From NCBI GenBank assembly GCA_963978545.1, contig OZ021722.1, forward strand, positions 8,275,401 through 8,339,400: a DNA stretch of 64,000 nucleotides, read 5' to 3'. Shown piece after piece: positions 48,904 to 59,759 of this stretch; positions within the stretch are counted from its first letter, which is position 1; every line of letters starts with the position of its first letter. A program made the translations under genes and the position numbers. Source of the DNA: Linyphia triangularis. Lineage: Eukaryota > Arthropoda > Arachnida > Araneae > Linyphiidae. Below the pieces are notes generated by a model. That model was not told where the DNA came from and did no database searches. It saw only the letters and a program-made list of their open reading frames with translations.

Positions 48904-48975
48904 GGCTATCTTTTAAATATGTAGTATAGATGCACTATTTTTAAATATGTAGTATAGATGCACTATTTGCATAGT
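48904..48975 (+). repeat. 34-bp direct duplication
   Basis: TTTTAAATATGTAGTATAGA and the following TGCACTA occur twice in tandem just after the candidate splice donor. Confidence 0.85.
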
Positions 48976-48994
48976 AATACTTAGCCATCTGTTG

Positions 48995-49171
48995 GTTGGT
49001 TGTTTTCAGATTACCTGGCGCCGTCAGCAACACGAGGGCTATAATGCGCCAAAACATTCGTCATTAGACTAGCCAACATACATTTACAAACACCCATGCC
49101 AAACACGGGACTCGAACCCGCAACCTCGCGGTCTAGAGGCTAGCACGCTAACCACTATACCGTTTGAATCG
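48995..49171 (-). mobile_element. tRNA-derived SINE (family 1), copy 4
   Basis: Full-length minus copy (starts GTTGGTTGTTTTCAG, ends near CTATACCGTTTGAATCGG). It abuts copy 5 head to head. A TTTGCATAG phrase lies both left (48967) and right (49327) of the pair. Confidence 0.88.
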
Positions 49172-49325
49172 GCGTACTAGCTTCTAGACCGCGAGGTTGC
49201 GGGTTCGAGTCCCGTGTAAGGCATGGGTGTTTGTAAATGTATGTTGGCTTGTCTTATGACGAATATTTCGGCGCATTATGGCCCTCGTGTTGCTGACGGT
49301 GCTAGATAATCTGAAAACAACCAAC
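49172..49325 (+). mobile_element. tRNA-derived SINE (family 1), copy 5 (5' truncated)
   Basis: Starts within the tRNA-like head (GCGTACTAGCTTCTAGACC), retains B box GGTTCGAGTCC and the whole body to AACCAAC. The missing first ~25 bp are replaced by the head of copy 4, so the pair forms a near-palindrome of two SINEs. Confidence 0.88.
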
Positions 49326-49328
49326 CTT

Positions 49329-49454
49329 TGCATAGGCCTAAATATCTAGCTACAAAAATGCTGGTGTGACTTGGCCATTACTCGTCAGTGAACCAGAATA
49401 AGTAATGGCTAAGTGTCACAAATATTTTTGCAGCTAGATATTTAGGTCTATGCA
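49329..49454. repeat. Foldback hairpin, 126 bp
   Basis: Arms TGCATAGGCCTAAATATC... and ...GATATTTAGGTCTATGCA are imperfect complements for about 55 bp each, with TTGGCCATTACT / AGTAATGGCTAA near the loop. Either a small MITE or, less likely, an expressed hairpin RNA. A fragment of the same sequence may lie at 48967-48990. Confidence 0.8.
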
Positions 49455-49683
49455 GGATAAATTTGACTTTGAGGAGAAAATTTTGCTAATTTTCACTGCC
49501 CATAATTTACAACAACTTTAAACTTGGCTCTACTTTAGATCTCAATGCTTTTCACGGCCATAATCATTGCATGAAGAATTTGACGCCTTTTTTTACAGAG
49601 GTGTTTTTGTTGGGATAAACATTAGACCCCTTACCCCTCGCGGACCCATAACCCTTTTCTTTCTCTCATATATGCTATAGCTA

Positions 49684-49922
49684 TACTAAACTCCAACTTA
49701 ACTTGCCATCACTAGACGATAGATCTTCACCGTGCTCATAGGCATTTAATCCATTTTAGCGGAGGGAAGACATAATTCTCGCCAAACCCTTTAGCCTTTT
49801 GTTATCTACAGGGTTGTGGTTTGGCGAGCATTATGCTTTCACGCCGCCAAAATGGATTAAATACCTATGAGCACTGTGACGATCTACCGTCTAGTGATGT
49901 CAATTTAAGTTGAAGTTTAGTA
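49684..49922. mobile_element. Foldback MITE, copy 2 (TA target)
   Basis: A 239-bp copy of the element at 24996, starting TACTAAACTCCAACTTAAC and ending AAGTTGAAGTTTAGTA, flanked by TA. Relative to copy 1 the central part is in the opposite orientation. Confidence 0.9.
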
Positions 49923-49924
49923 TA

Positions 49925-50865
49925 ATAAGATTAATTTAAATATTATACATAATAACCTTTTATTATGTATAATATACAAATTTAGTCGGATTAGAAGGGT
50001 AGATCCCTGGAGTCTGTACACATTTAAAACTTCGTTTCAATTAGACTGTTCCATCATAACCTTAGCCTAACATATTTTTGCAATATGTACTAAGTGATTG
50101 CAATTATTCTAAAATCGCACTTGCCAAACACCAGGTAATCTTCTGTTTGCTTGATTTTCTTTTTTATCCACGTATCTCACACGTATTGATATCTGTTATT
50201 GTATTGTGATATTTGCAGTTTTATTTGCTAAAATGAAAAAACTTGCAGCATTATTTATTTTTTTTAACTAATTTTCGTTGAATTATTTCACCACAGATTG
50301 TCGATTGTGATAATCTGATTTTAGTTATGGGACTAAAAATTCGAAGCCTTTAAAGCCAAATTTTTTGAATGGCCAGTTACATTTTTATCTTCGCACTTCA
50401 TCGCATTCTCACGATAACCTTAAAATTATCGTGGATATCTCTTCAATGCACTTTGTTAATTCAGAATCTTTAGCTAAATTCTCATTCTTTTGTTACTTTC
50501 TTCTAAAATTAAACACTGTTGTTTGAGAACTAGATCGCTTCGACATAATCTGACTCACTTTAGAAATAACTAATGATTTTGATCCATTTACGAAGAACTA
50601 TAACGAATAAACTATAAAGTAGAAAATTATAAAACTGAATTGAAAAAAAAAAAAAAAAAATTAATAATAATAATAATGAATAAAGTAAAAAGCGTTTTGC
50701 TTTTTGTTTCAATTGAACTTAAAAAGTGCCAATAAAAGGGGTTAACCCCCGGGAAACTTAAATTGCATAAAAAAAAAAAACGTCGAAACAAGTTCTATTA
50801 TGAATCAACAAGCTGGAATCTCCCTTTTTCGTACCGATTTAGGTTTTCGTTGATTTTGATAAAAA
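49925..50865. other. Anonymous AT-rich DNA
   Basis: An A run at about 50644-50660 followed by (TAA)n. No gene recognised. Confidence 0.4.
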
Positions 50866-51250
50866 TCCCCCTTAAGGTGTTCTGAACATCCCTCCTCCGA
50901 AATTCCTGAAAAATGCCATAAAGGCGTAAAAAGTCGAAAAACGAATATCTTTAACACAGAGTTCTCTTCCCTTGAAGCATCGCTCATCAATGACCGTCTC
51001 CTCTCTCTGTTTCACTTACAGGAAAGGATAATGTAAGAATTATCAAAAAGCATATCGCCTAAATCGCCAATTTTTTTTTTTTTCAGGATCCGGGTCCCTT
51101 TTTTTAATGTCCCATTTAAGAATTATCGCCAGAAATACCGCCTTACTGACCCTTTCTACTAAATGAATGATGAAAATATAAAAATGATAAATAATACCAA
51201 TCCACCTCAGTATAATAGTATAATTGAAAGTTGTGCAATGTTCCACATCC
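50866..51250 (+). repeat. Dispersed repeat family C, 3' part
   Basis: Shares AAAGTCGAAAAACGAATATC, ACACAGAGTTCTCTTCCCTT and CACTTACAGGAAAGGATAAT with 58840-58990 and 31110-31230. Confidence 0.6.
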
Positions 51251-51689
51251 CTAGTTTTATGGAGTAACACGACCTAGAAATATCAAACTTAATTGTACAC
51301 TGTAAATGCTGGTGTCTTAAATTTAGACACAAAATGTCTGAAAAATTCATTTCAGACACATTAAGCGACTTAATTGGCGTAGCATTGATCCATTTCAGAC
51401 ATAACACGTGTCTGATTCTTTCTGAAATCACATTTCGACACACTTGGTGTCTTAAATGTAGACAGAAAACACCATATTAAGACATTGGGATTCAGACACC
51501 TAACATAATAAGACAACTAACGTCTAAGACACCAAACACGATTTAAGACATGTTTGGTGTCGTCGACGTTTCTTCAGGAATTCATGAGGGTATTTTTTCC
51601 GATTCAATTATACGATTTCAGGCGACGGAAACACTGTAAATAGACAATGGAATAGATAAACGTGATTGCAATATGCAAAATAATTTTTT

Positions 51690-51838
51690 ATTTTAAGAAT
51701 TTTATTTGTATTTTAAGAATTTTTTATTTGTATTTTAAGATTTTTTTTTTTATTTGTATTTTAAGATTTTTTTATTTGTATTTTAAGATTTTTTTATTTG
51801 TATTTTAAGATTTTTTTATTTGTATTTTAAGAATTTAT
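51690..51838 (+). repeat. ~22-bp minisatellite
   Basis: Six or seven units of TTTTTATTTGTATTTTAAGA inside the left part of the CACTG element. Confidence 0.85.
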
Positions 51839-51943
51839 CGCCAAAAGCGACTTAAACACTCAAAGGAATGGTCAAAATAAGACATTTGGATTTTAAGACA
51901 GGAAGACCAATGAGATAAGTGAAGAGCTTTTCGAAGAGCATTG

Positions 51944-51953
51944 GCGCATGCGC
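51944..51953. promoter_or_regulatory. GCGCATGCGC palindrome (NRF-1-like)
   Basis: Perfect palindrome in TTGGCGCATGCGCTGTG, matching the NRF-1 consensus, followed within about 90 bp by CpG-rich sequence (TCGCGTCTCGTCTCG) and an ATG at 52040. It may be the element's own promoter. Inference from motif only. Confidence 0.3.
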
Positions 51954-53099
51954 TGTGTAAAGAATCTTGCTTCATTTAAACGTAATAATGTTTGTATTTT
52001 TCGCGTCTCGTCTCGTACTCAGCGTTCGATTACAAGCAAAATGGTTGTAAACTATTCTAAAATGGTTGCTTTCCTTCTTTTTAAGTGGCAGAAATAGACA
52101 GTCGGTAGTTCCAAAAAACAAATACTTTCCTATTTTAACTTTAATGTTAATATCCTTTAATCATGTGCTTTTGTTTAACTGTGCTTAAGAATTCTTTTGG
52201 AAGCGTTCCTTGAGATGAAGCCGTTACCTTACAAGAAACTAATGCGAACCCCTTTTTGAACTATTTAGATTGGCTTTATATTTAATAGGTCAATGAATTA
52301 GTGAAAAATGGGGTACCGTGTTACAGTAAGTGTTATTCAATAATACACTTATTTTCAGTGTTTTTATAATACATTTTAAATGATCTAGTATTTCTAAATG
52401 ACACCCACAGAATTCTAAGTTTTCTGTTTTTACATTCAGTTATATTTTTATTGGTTTTGTTGCATATTACAAGTACTAATGGGAATATATTTGGCATGGG
52501 ATTTGGTATAATCTGAATAACATTTATTCTTGGTTCTCGATGGCAGCAATAAAATTATGAAAATCAACGCTACAAAATAATTTGTGAAACATTTAATATT
52601 TGTCAAAATGAAGAATTTTTTTCTACATATGTTGTTCAAACATTTTTAAATAATATTTTAGCAAAAAAGCTCATAATAATAGGCTAATAATTTACTTATA
52701 ATCACTTATATAAAACTCGGTTAAATAAAATTTTCCGCAGTGAGTTGAATTGTGGTAGCTCATAAAAAATCTTATAATGCAAAAAAACTTTATTTTAGTT
52801 TTATTTCTAAGAAATGTCTATATACTGCATTAAATATCAGATTTCACAAAATAATAAAAATAAGTTTTTTTATGCGTTAGTTTGTTGAACGTATGAAAAT
52901 TTGCATTTTTTTAAGTAATAATCTAATTAAAAATTGAATTGCATAGATTTTAATAATATTTTTGTTTTGTATGTACTTTATGTTATGTAAATGACGTGAA
53001 AAATTTCAATTCTACATCTTTAATTGTTTTTTAAACGAAGCATAAAAATTTTTGAAAAATCAACGTTTTGAGAAAACTCGAGAAAACTATAGAAATTTT

Positions 53100-53715
53100 A
53101 ATAACTTGCATGTTTTTCAAATTTAATGTGCTCTACCTCTGTATTTTGAAGCAGCCATCTTTAGATACTTCTAATGCCTTTTTTTTATATTAAATTTTTT
53201 AAAGTTTTTTAAATGCCCTCTCTAGTCTTCTCAACGATTAACGTGTTGAAATGCGTTGTACGCCCCCCACTTTGGTGACTTTTTAAAATGCCGCCAAGTT
53301 GTATTGACACTTCCACTGAATTGAACTTAAGGTTTGCCAAAATGGGTGCCAAGTTGTAATGGAACCATATAGGCACCAGGTTACCATATTTGACGCAAAA
53401 TCAGTAAAAAAAAAAGGAGAGGGGGCTTATAACGCATTTTAACCGATTAACAAAGTGTCGCAGTGACAGGGAAAACTGTTGTAAAAAGGTTCCATCCTCA
53501 AAATTACAGGAATTAAGAGCATACCAAAATTTGGGAAACCAACTTTTTCAGAAACACAAAAAAATTTGTGTGGAACTTACATACTTTTCAAATTTAATAT
53601 GCTCCACCTCTATATTTTGAAGTATCTCCTTACATACTTCTAATGCCTTCTGTTTTACTTGTTTATTTTTATGCATCTTTTGAGGTTTTTTTTAAATGCC
53701 CTGTATCTGCTTCAG
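53100..53715 (+). repeat. Direct duplication of ~140 bp inside the CACTG element
   Basis: The stretch 53105-53235 (TTTTTCAAATTTAATGTGCT, CTACCTCTGTATTTTGAAG, CTTCTAATGCCTT) recurs diverged at 53580-53710, about 475 bp apart. Confidence 0.7.
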
Positions 53716-54501
53716 CTATTCGACAATAATTGAAGCGTCATAGTGTTATAATCACTGCTGTTGGGTAGTGTTATTATAGGGGAATGTTATAACCCGGTAA
53801 AATTCCCAAATGGGGAATAATTAGATTACAACTGCTTGATCCATCATTACCATAAATTTATGTTGCCATATAATGTATCCGAAGCATTTTTAGACTCGCC
53901 AGTGCAACGCATTGTACTATAAACCAGGTGCATGCTTACATTACACTTGTTATTTGTCCTTGAAGTTGACATGAAAAAAGCAACTGAAAACTATGATACA
54001 ATCTTAGAAGCCAAAACTTTTCTATTTGAGATTCAGCCCCAATACAATGTCTACTATACCAATGCATATATTTTACAATAAGTCCCTGTTACTATCTCTT
54101 ACTTGGATATATTAATAGTTGTTGTTTTACAATCTCATGCTTACATTTACCAGGAAAGCATAGTCAACAAAAAGTTATGAGCAACATGGTAGTAATACAG
54201 TAATTTTTACTTTTTTTTAAATAAAATATTTTAATATTAAATTTGAATTAGTTTGTGTAAAAATTTGAATTGTTTGTGTAAAAATTTGTCCAACATCTGA
54301 AAGGTACCATAAACAACCTATTCAGACACATCAACTGTCTGAAAATATCCCCAATTCAGACACTCCAAATGTCTGAAAACACCCCATTTTAAGACACTTC
54401 ATGTGTCTTAAAGATTACGACACAATTTTTCGTCTTAAAACAGTGCCACTTGTTTAAGATACTTTTGTGTCTTATTTTAAGACATTTCAATTTGCTGTGT
54501 A

Positions 54502-54934
54502 GTTCATAATCATCTCTTATGACGTGGTTTTTGTGTTTACTCTGAAAGGAAAAAAGCTAGGAAATGTTCGAGATTATTTACACTGATTTTAAATTTGACC
54601 TGTTAGCCACCGAATCCAATTTATAACTTTGTTTATTAACAACCATTTATAACATTGGTGACAATTTATAACAATTTCGGACCATTATCCTGTTTGAAGT
54701 ATTTAAAAATGTAGATTAGGGGCCAGTAGTTGAAGCCATTTTGCAATCAAAAACTGCCTTCAACATTACTTCTAAAATGTGGTGGGGACATGCTAAGTAT
54801 TAAAAAATCTGTTTCAAATAATTCTTCTAATATAACATAAATTAATCCTAAACTTCAAATATTTGTACATATTTTGCAAGAGTATATCAGTCAGTTTGGA
54901 GCAGCTTTACAAATATGTATTGTTGCTAATGGCA
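54502..54934. other. Anonymous spacer
   Basis: No gene or repeat family recognised. Confidence 0.4.
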
Positions 54935-55021
54935 AGGCCTATTCTAAACCGAATTTATGACTGCCCAAATGTCCTCTCCCCCCCCCCCCCTTCCTCGCCC
55001 AACTCCTCCTTAAAAAATCTA

Positions 55022-55550
55022 TGATATTGTTTCGTGGGTGGGTTCGAAAGACTTGAAGCCAAAGCAGATAAAAATTTGAAGACATTTATTCCGATGTAAC
55101 TCTTCGCAGATTCCTTTACAACTTCAGAACTTCCCGTTCTAATAGATTCAAAACAGCACTTTACACAACAATAGAGCTCAAACAGCAGTTAAAAACTAGA
55201 TGCACAACTGGTAAGATCGACGCAAAAGATAATGCAATACAGTTCACTTTAGCAATACAGCTCTCTGAATGCTCGTTGAGAGACAACGAACTAGATAACT
55301 CCACTAACTCAACTCACGGCCGGTCTTGTATAGGAAACTCTTAGCTTGAAGTTTATGTGTTAAATGGTCAATATGGGCACAACTGTATGGTATAACGGCC
55401 TTACTAGGTAACAAAGCTAAAAGAGATCGCAATGAAATAAACTTCCTTAAATGAACAAACAAAGGGACTTTAAATAGAATAAAAAAGCTCTCAATTAGCA
55501 AGTACGAGAGAGAATATTATTTTTAAATAACAAAGGGGCATTTGTCATTG
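55022..55550 (-). mobile_element. Possible solo LTR-like segment (minus)
   Basis: On the minus strand the segment starts TGACAAATGCCCC and ends ACGAAACAATATCA (TG...CA), with GGAATAAATGTCTTC, a possible polyadenylation signal, about 70 bp before the end. No confident TSD and no internal retroelement domains. The call is tentative. Confidence 0.25.
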
Positions 55551-56419
55551 CACTGGAAAAACAATGAGCAAGAATCACTTAGAGATTAATAATATATTCT
55601 TTAAAAAAAAAAAAAAAAAGGGTGTTTCCGCAAAAATATTTTTTCCCCACTTTTGTAAGAAAAAAACTTTTGAAAAACAAAAATCTAAAGTAAAAAAAAA
55701 AAAAATACCATCTGTATGTTGGGTTTAATAATGTAATGTCACAAAATCTATATATAAGTAAGAATATCAGTGTGTGTGTGTGTGTGAAGCTATAGTTTTA
55801 TTCTTTTATTCAAACCTTGATAACATTTTGTGCACTTGATCTTTGAAACAAGAGGAATATTCCTGGCTCCTTGCTAAAAACCTCCCCCTCAATCTTTTTA
55901 ACACCTTTAGGAGAAAATAATGACTTGATATCTTCTATAATGATATCAAGTCATCCTTCTTAAAAAAGAAACAAGATTTTCTTTTTTCAAATTTTGTATT
56001 TAAGGCTATAAAATCGAGGGAAAGGGAGTATGATCATAGTTTGAGATCTTCTGAACCAATTTGAAACGGCTTTATTATTTGTTTATTGACTAATGCACAC
56101 TATTCAAAAAACAATTTCATCCGATGTGTTTCTGCTGACAATAGGTGATAAAGGGGAGAATTCTCATAACTTGTAATAAACTGAACAATTTTAACTTGTC
56201 ATCTGTGAAACTTTGAAAGGTTGATAAGAGGAAGCGAAGAGCAGAAAATTTAGAGTGAGGAAGAAAGAGGGGGAGGGGGGGGGGGATACCATATGTTTAC
56301 AATTTTTTTTTTTTTTTTTTTTTTTACTTTTTACTACTGCCCAATTTCAGATTTACGACTGCACATTTTCAATTTACAACTGCCCAAATGAGCCACGACT
56401 GCCCGTTAGAATAGGCCCT

Positions 56420-57586
56420 GTGTGAGAGGTAGATTGTTAGAGGGAGAGAAGTAGAGTGCTCGAGAGAGAGAGGTAGAGTGGTCTAGAGAGAGGTAGAGTG
56501 GTCGAGAGAGAGGTAGAGTGGTTGAGAGAGAGGTATAGTGGTTGAGAGTGGTCGAGAAAGAGGTAGAGTGGACGAAAGAGTGATAGAGTGGTCGAGAGAA
56601 AGAGGTAGATTGGTCGAGAGAGAGATGTAGAGTGGACGAGAGAGAGAGGTCGAGAGAGGTGGAGTGGACGAGAGAGGTAGAGTGGTCGAGAGAGGTAGAG
56701 TGGTCGAGAGAGGTAGAGTGGTCGAGAGAGGTAGAGTGGTCTAGAGAGAGGTAGAGTGGTTGAGAGAGAGGTATAGTGGTTGAGAGTGGTCGAGAAAGAG
56801 GTAGAGTGGACGAAAGAGTGATAGAGTGGTCGAGAGAGAGATGTAGAGTGGACGAGAGAGAGTGGACGAGAGAGGTGGAGTGGACGAGAGAGGTGGAGTG
56901 GACGAGAGAGGTGGAGTGGACGAGAGAGGTAGAGTGGTCGAGAGTGGTAGAGTGGTTGAGAGAGAGGTAGAGTGGTCGAGAGGTAGACTGATCGAGAGAA
57001 AGAGGTAGACTGGTCGAGAGAGAGATGTAGAGTGGACGAGAGAGAGAGAGGTAGAGTGATTGAGAGAGAGGTAGAGTGGTCGAGAGAGAGGTAGAGTGGT
57101 CGAGAGAAAGAGGTAGACTGATCGAGAGAAAGAGGTAGACTGATCGAGAGAAAGAGGTAGACTGGTCGAGAGAGATGTCGAGAGTGGTCGAGAAAGAGGT
57201 AGAGTGGACGAGAGAGTGGTAGAGTGGTCGAGAGAAAGAGGTGGAGTGGTCGAGAGAAAGAGGTGGAGTGGTCGAGAGAAAGAGGTGGAGTGGTTGAGAG
57301 AAAGAGGTGGAGTGGTCGAGAGAAAGAGGTGGAGTGGTCGAGAGAGAGGTAGAGTGGTCGAGAGAGAGGTAGAGTGGTCGAGAGGTAGACTGATCGAGAG
57401 AAAGAGGTAGACTGATCGAGAGAAAGAGGTAGACTGGTCGAGAGAGAGAGGTCGAGAGAGGTGGAGTGGACGAGAGAAAGAGGTAGAGTGGTCAAGAGAG
57501 AGAGGTAAAATGGTCGAGAGAAAGAGGTAGTGGTTGAGAGGTAGAGTGGTCGAGAGAGAGAGAGGTAGAGAGAAAGAGGTATAATA
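56420..57586 (+). repeat. Polypurine minisatellite (GAGAGGTAGAGTGGTC)n
   Basis: About 1.15 kb of degenerate 16-22 bp units built on GAGAGGTAGAGTGGTCGAGA, almost purely purine plus T on the + strand. The 352-codon minus-strand ORF and short + ORFs across it are artefacts of repeat periodicity. Confidence 0.97.
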
Positions 57587-58379
57587 CCATCTGAACGTTG
57601 GGTTTAAAATGTAATGTCACAAATCTATATATAAGTAAGAATATCAGTATGTATGTATGTATGTTTTTTTTAATAGGAAGTTATAGTTTTATTCTTTTAT
57701 TCAAACCTTGATAAAATTTTGTGCACTTGATCTTTGAAACAAGAGGAATATTCCTAGCTCCTTGACATAGTTAAAAACCTCCCCTTCAATCTTCTTAACA
57801 CCTTAAGGAGAAAATAATAACTCGATATCTTCTATAATGATATCAAGTCATCCTTCTTAAAAAGGAAACAAGATTTCATTTTCCCGTTTTGTATTTAAGG
57901 TTATAAAATCGAGGGAAAGGGGTGAAAGGGGGTATGATCATAATTGGAGATCTTCTGAATCAATTTGAAGCGGCTTTATTATTTGTTTATTGACTAATGC
58001 ACATTATTCAAAAAACAATTTCATCCCGATCTGTTTCTGCTGACAATAGGGGATAAAGGGGAGAATTCTCATAACTTGTAATAAACTGAACAACTTTAAC
58101 TTGTCATCGGTGAAACTTTGAAAGGTTGATAAGAGGAAGCGAAGAGCAGAAAATTTAGAGTGAGGAAGAAAGAGGGGGATGGGGGGGGGTATACCATATG
58201 TTTACAATTTTAATTTTTTTTTTCAAAAACTTTTTACTACTGTCCAATTTCAGATTTACGACTGCGCATTTTCAATTTACGACTGCCCGAATGAGCCACG
58301 ACTGCCCGTTAGAATAGGCCCTGGCAAATGGGGTTACTTTGAATGCCGAGGAATTTATTGACTTTGTACCTTTTTTTTT

Positions 58380-58590
58380 TTTTTTTTTTTTTTTAATTCC
58401 ACCTTTTTATTCAGGTGCCATTTACTTTTTTAAATAAACTACATATCATATACTTACAGCTTTGAAAAAAAATAAAGAAAATAGGCAAATCTCTGGGGTC
58501 GACGCACGGAATATTATGTTATTTTCTTTATACTCGTAAACATATTAGAATATTAAAACTATAATGATTCTAGTAGTTACGTTTTAAGTT
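58380..58590. other. T-rich spacer
   Basis: T homopolymer at about 58371-58394; otherwise nothing. Confidence 0.5.
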
Positions 58591-59110
58591 TCAATTATCC
58601 ATATGTTTACATAGGGTAATGAAGGTATAGTTTTTGGTCTAAAAAAAAATTCGTTTTTTTTTATTTGCTATGAGACTTACCATTAAGGTCAAAATTGCGC
58701 TTGCGCATAGAGTAGCTGCTATTGAACAATTCTCGTTTTTCAGTAATTGCTAAAAAAAAAAAGCAAAAACGATTTTGATCAAAATCGCTGTGGTAATGGC
58801 TATTAAAAATTTCTAAGCATTCCACCTCCTAAAACGACGTAAAAATTTTATAATGACTTAAACAGTTAAAAGGAAAGACGAATGCCATTAACACAGAGCT
58901 CTCTTCCCTTGAGCGTCGCTCATCAAAGACCATTTTTTCTCATCTCCTCTGTTTCACTTACAAGAAAGGATAATTAAGAATTATGCGCAAACTGGCCTAT
59001 TTTTCTAAATGAACGATGCAAGTAAATAACACTAAAATCACATCAGTATAATACTGCAATTATATATTATTGTCAGTATAAGTTATGCGATGTTCCATTC
59101 CCCTACTTGT
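58590..59110 (+). repeat. Dispersed repeat family C, copy with 3' part
   Basis: TCAATTATCCATATG, AGGGTAATGAAGGTAT, ACACAGAGCTCTCTTCCCTT and CACTTACAAGAAAGGATAAT follow in family order, joining the parts seen at 18956 and 50866. Confidence 0.65.
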
Positions 59111-59238
59111 TTAATATAATAGTAGTTTGTGGCAAAGGTATAAGGAAATACAGCATTTGAATTATGTCAAATATACATTTATAACTCACTGACACATGGA
59201 ACCCGAACTTGTACCATGCGTCAGTGGTTCTAAATGTG

Positions 59239-59411
59239 TTGTTTTCAGATTATCTGGCACCGTCAGCAACACGAGGGCTATAATGCGCCGAAGCATTCGT
59301 CATTTGACAAGCCAACATACATTTACAAACACCCATGCCTTACATGGGACTCGAACCCGCAACCTCGCGGTCTAGAAGCTAGTATGCTAACCACTATACC
59401 GTTTCGTCGGC
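59239..59411 (-). mobile_element. tRNA-derived SINE (family 1), copy 6
   Basis: Near full-length (3' tail five bases short). TSD TGGTTCTAAATGTG / TGGTTATAAATGTG, 14 bp with one mismatch (59225-59238, 59412-59425). The 67-aa ORF here is a shadow. Confidence 0.93.
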
Positions 59412-59579
59412 TGGTTATAAATGTGTATTCGACCTAGTAAAAATAATTAATTTTTCATATGACTTTGCCACCGACTAATATTATATAAAGCAAAAACGTA
59501 ACTACTAGATTCATCAAAATTTTATAACTCTAATTTGTTTACGATTAGAAAAACGAGTCAAAATATCATTTGTGCAAAC

Positions 59580-59748
59580 GCCGATCAAACGGTATAGTGG
59601 TTAGCGTGCTAGCTTCTAGACCGCAAGGTTGCGGGTTCGAGTCCCGTGTTTGGCATGGGTGTATGTTGGCTTGTCTAATGACGAATGTTTCGGCGCATTA
59701 TAGCCCTCGTGTTGCTGACGGCGCCAGATAATCTGAAAACAACCAACC
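59580..59748 (+). mobile_element. tRNA-derived SINE (family 1), copy 7
   Basis: Full head with B box GGTTCGAGTCC, a ~10-bp internal deletion after GGCATGGGTG, TSD TTTGTGCAAAC / TTTGTGTAAAC (59569-59579, 59749-59759). Confidence 0.93.
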
Positions 59749-59759
59749 TTTGTGTAAAC

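Larger units (their letters stand above)
51298..54499. mobile_element. 3.2-kb CACTG-ended element with AGACAC arrays
   Basis: Left end TA|CACTGTAAATGCTGGTGTC, right end ...CAATTTGCTGTG|TA, so CACTGTAAAT faces CACAGCAAAT as inverted ends with a TA flank. Both ends carry dense arrays of AGACAC / GTGTCT (about a dozen in 51310-51560, a similar set in 54320-54490), often as TTTAGACAC / GTGTCTTAAA. CACTG starts plus subterminal arrays resemble CMC/EnSpm-type elements, but no transposase was found, so the class is inference. Confidence 0.7.
54935..58322. mobile_element. Composite element with AGGCCTATTCTAA ends
   Basis: Left end AGGCCTATTCTAA and right end TTAGAATAGGCCCT are inverted, with GGCA on both sides (54931-54934, 58323-58326). 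The right end carries repeated TACGACTGCCC-type phrases. Inside, about 715 bp (55706-56419) are duplicated in direct order at 57587-58322 with a minisatellite between, so a second copy of the right terminus exists at 56419. No transposase recognised; superfamily unknown. Confidence 0.6.

Noticed and set aside
51298..54499. Transib assignment from the CACTG start
   Set aside because: Transib has a CACWATG-type end and 5-bp targets; here only TA is seen and the heptamer does not fit.
56437..57495. 352-codon minus-strand ORF of Ser/Leu/Pro/Arg repeats
   Set aside because: It is the translation of the GAGAGGTAGAGTGGTC minisatellite; unit lengths keep frames open by chance, and it has no gene context.
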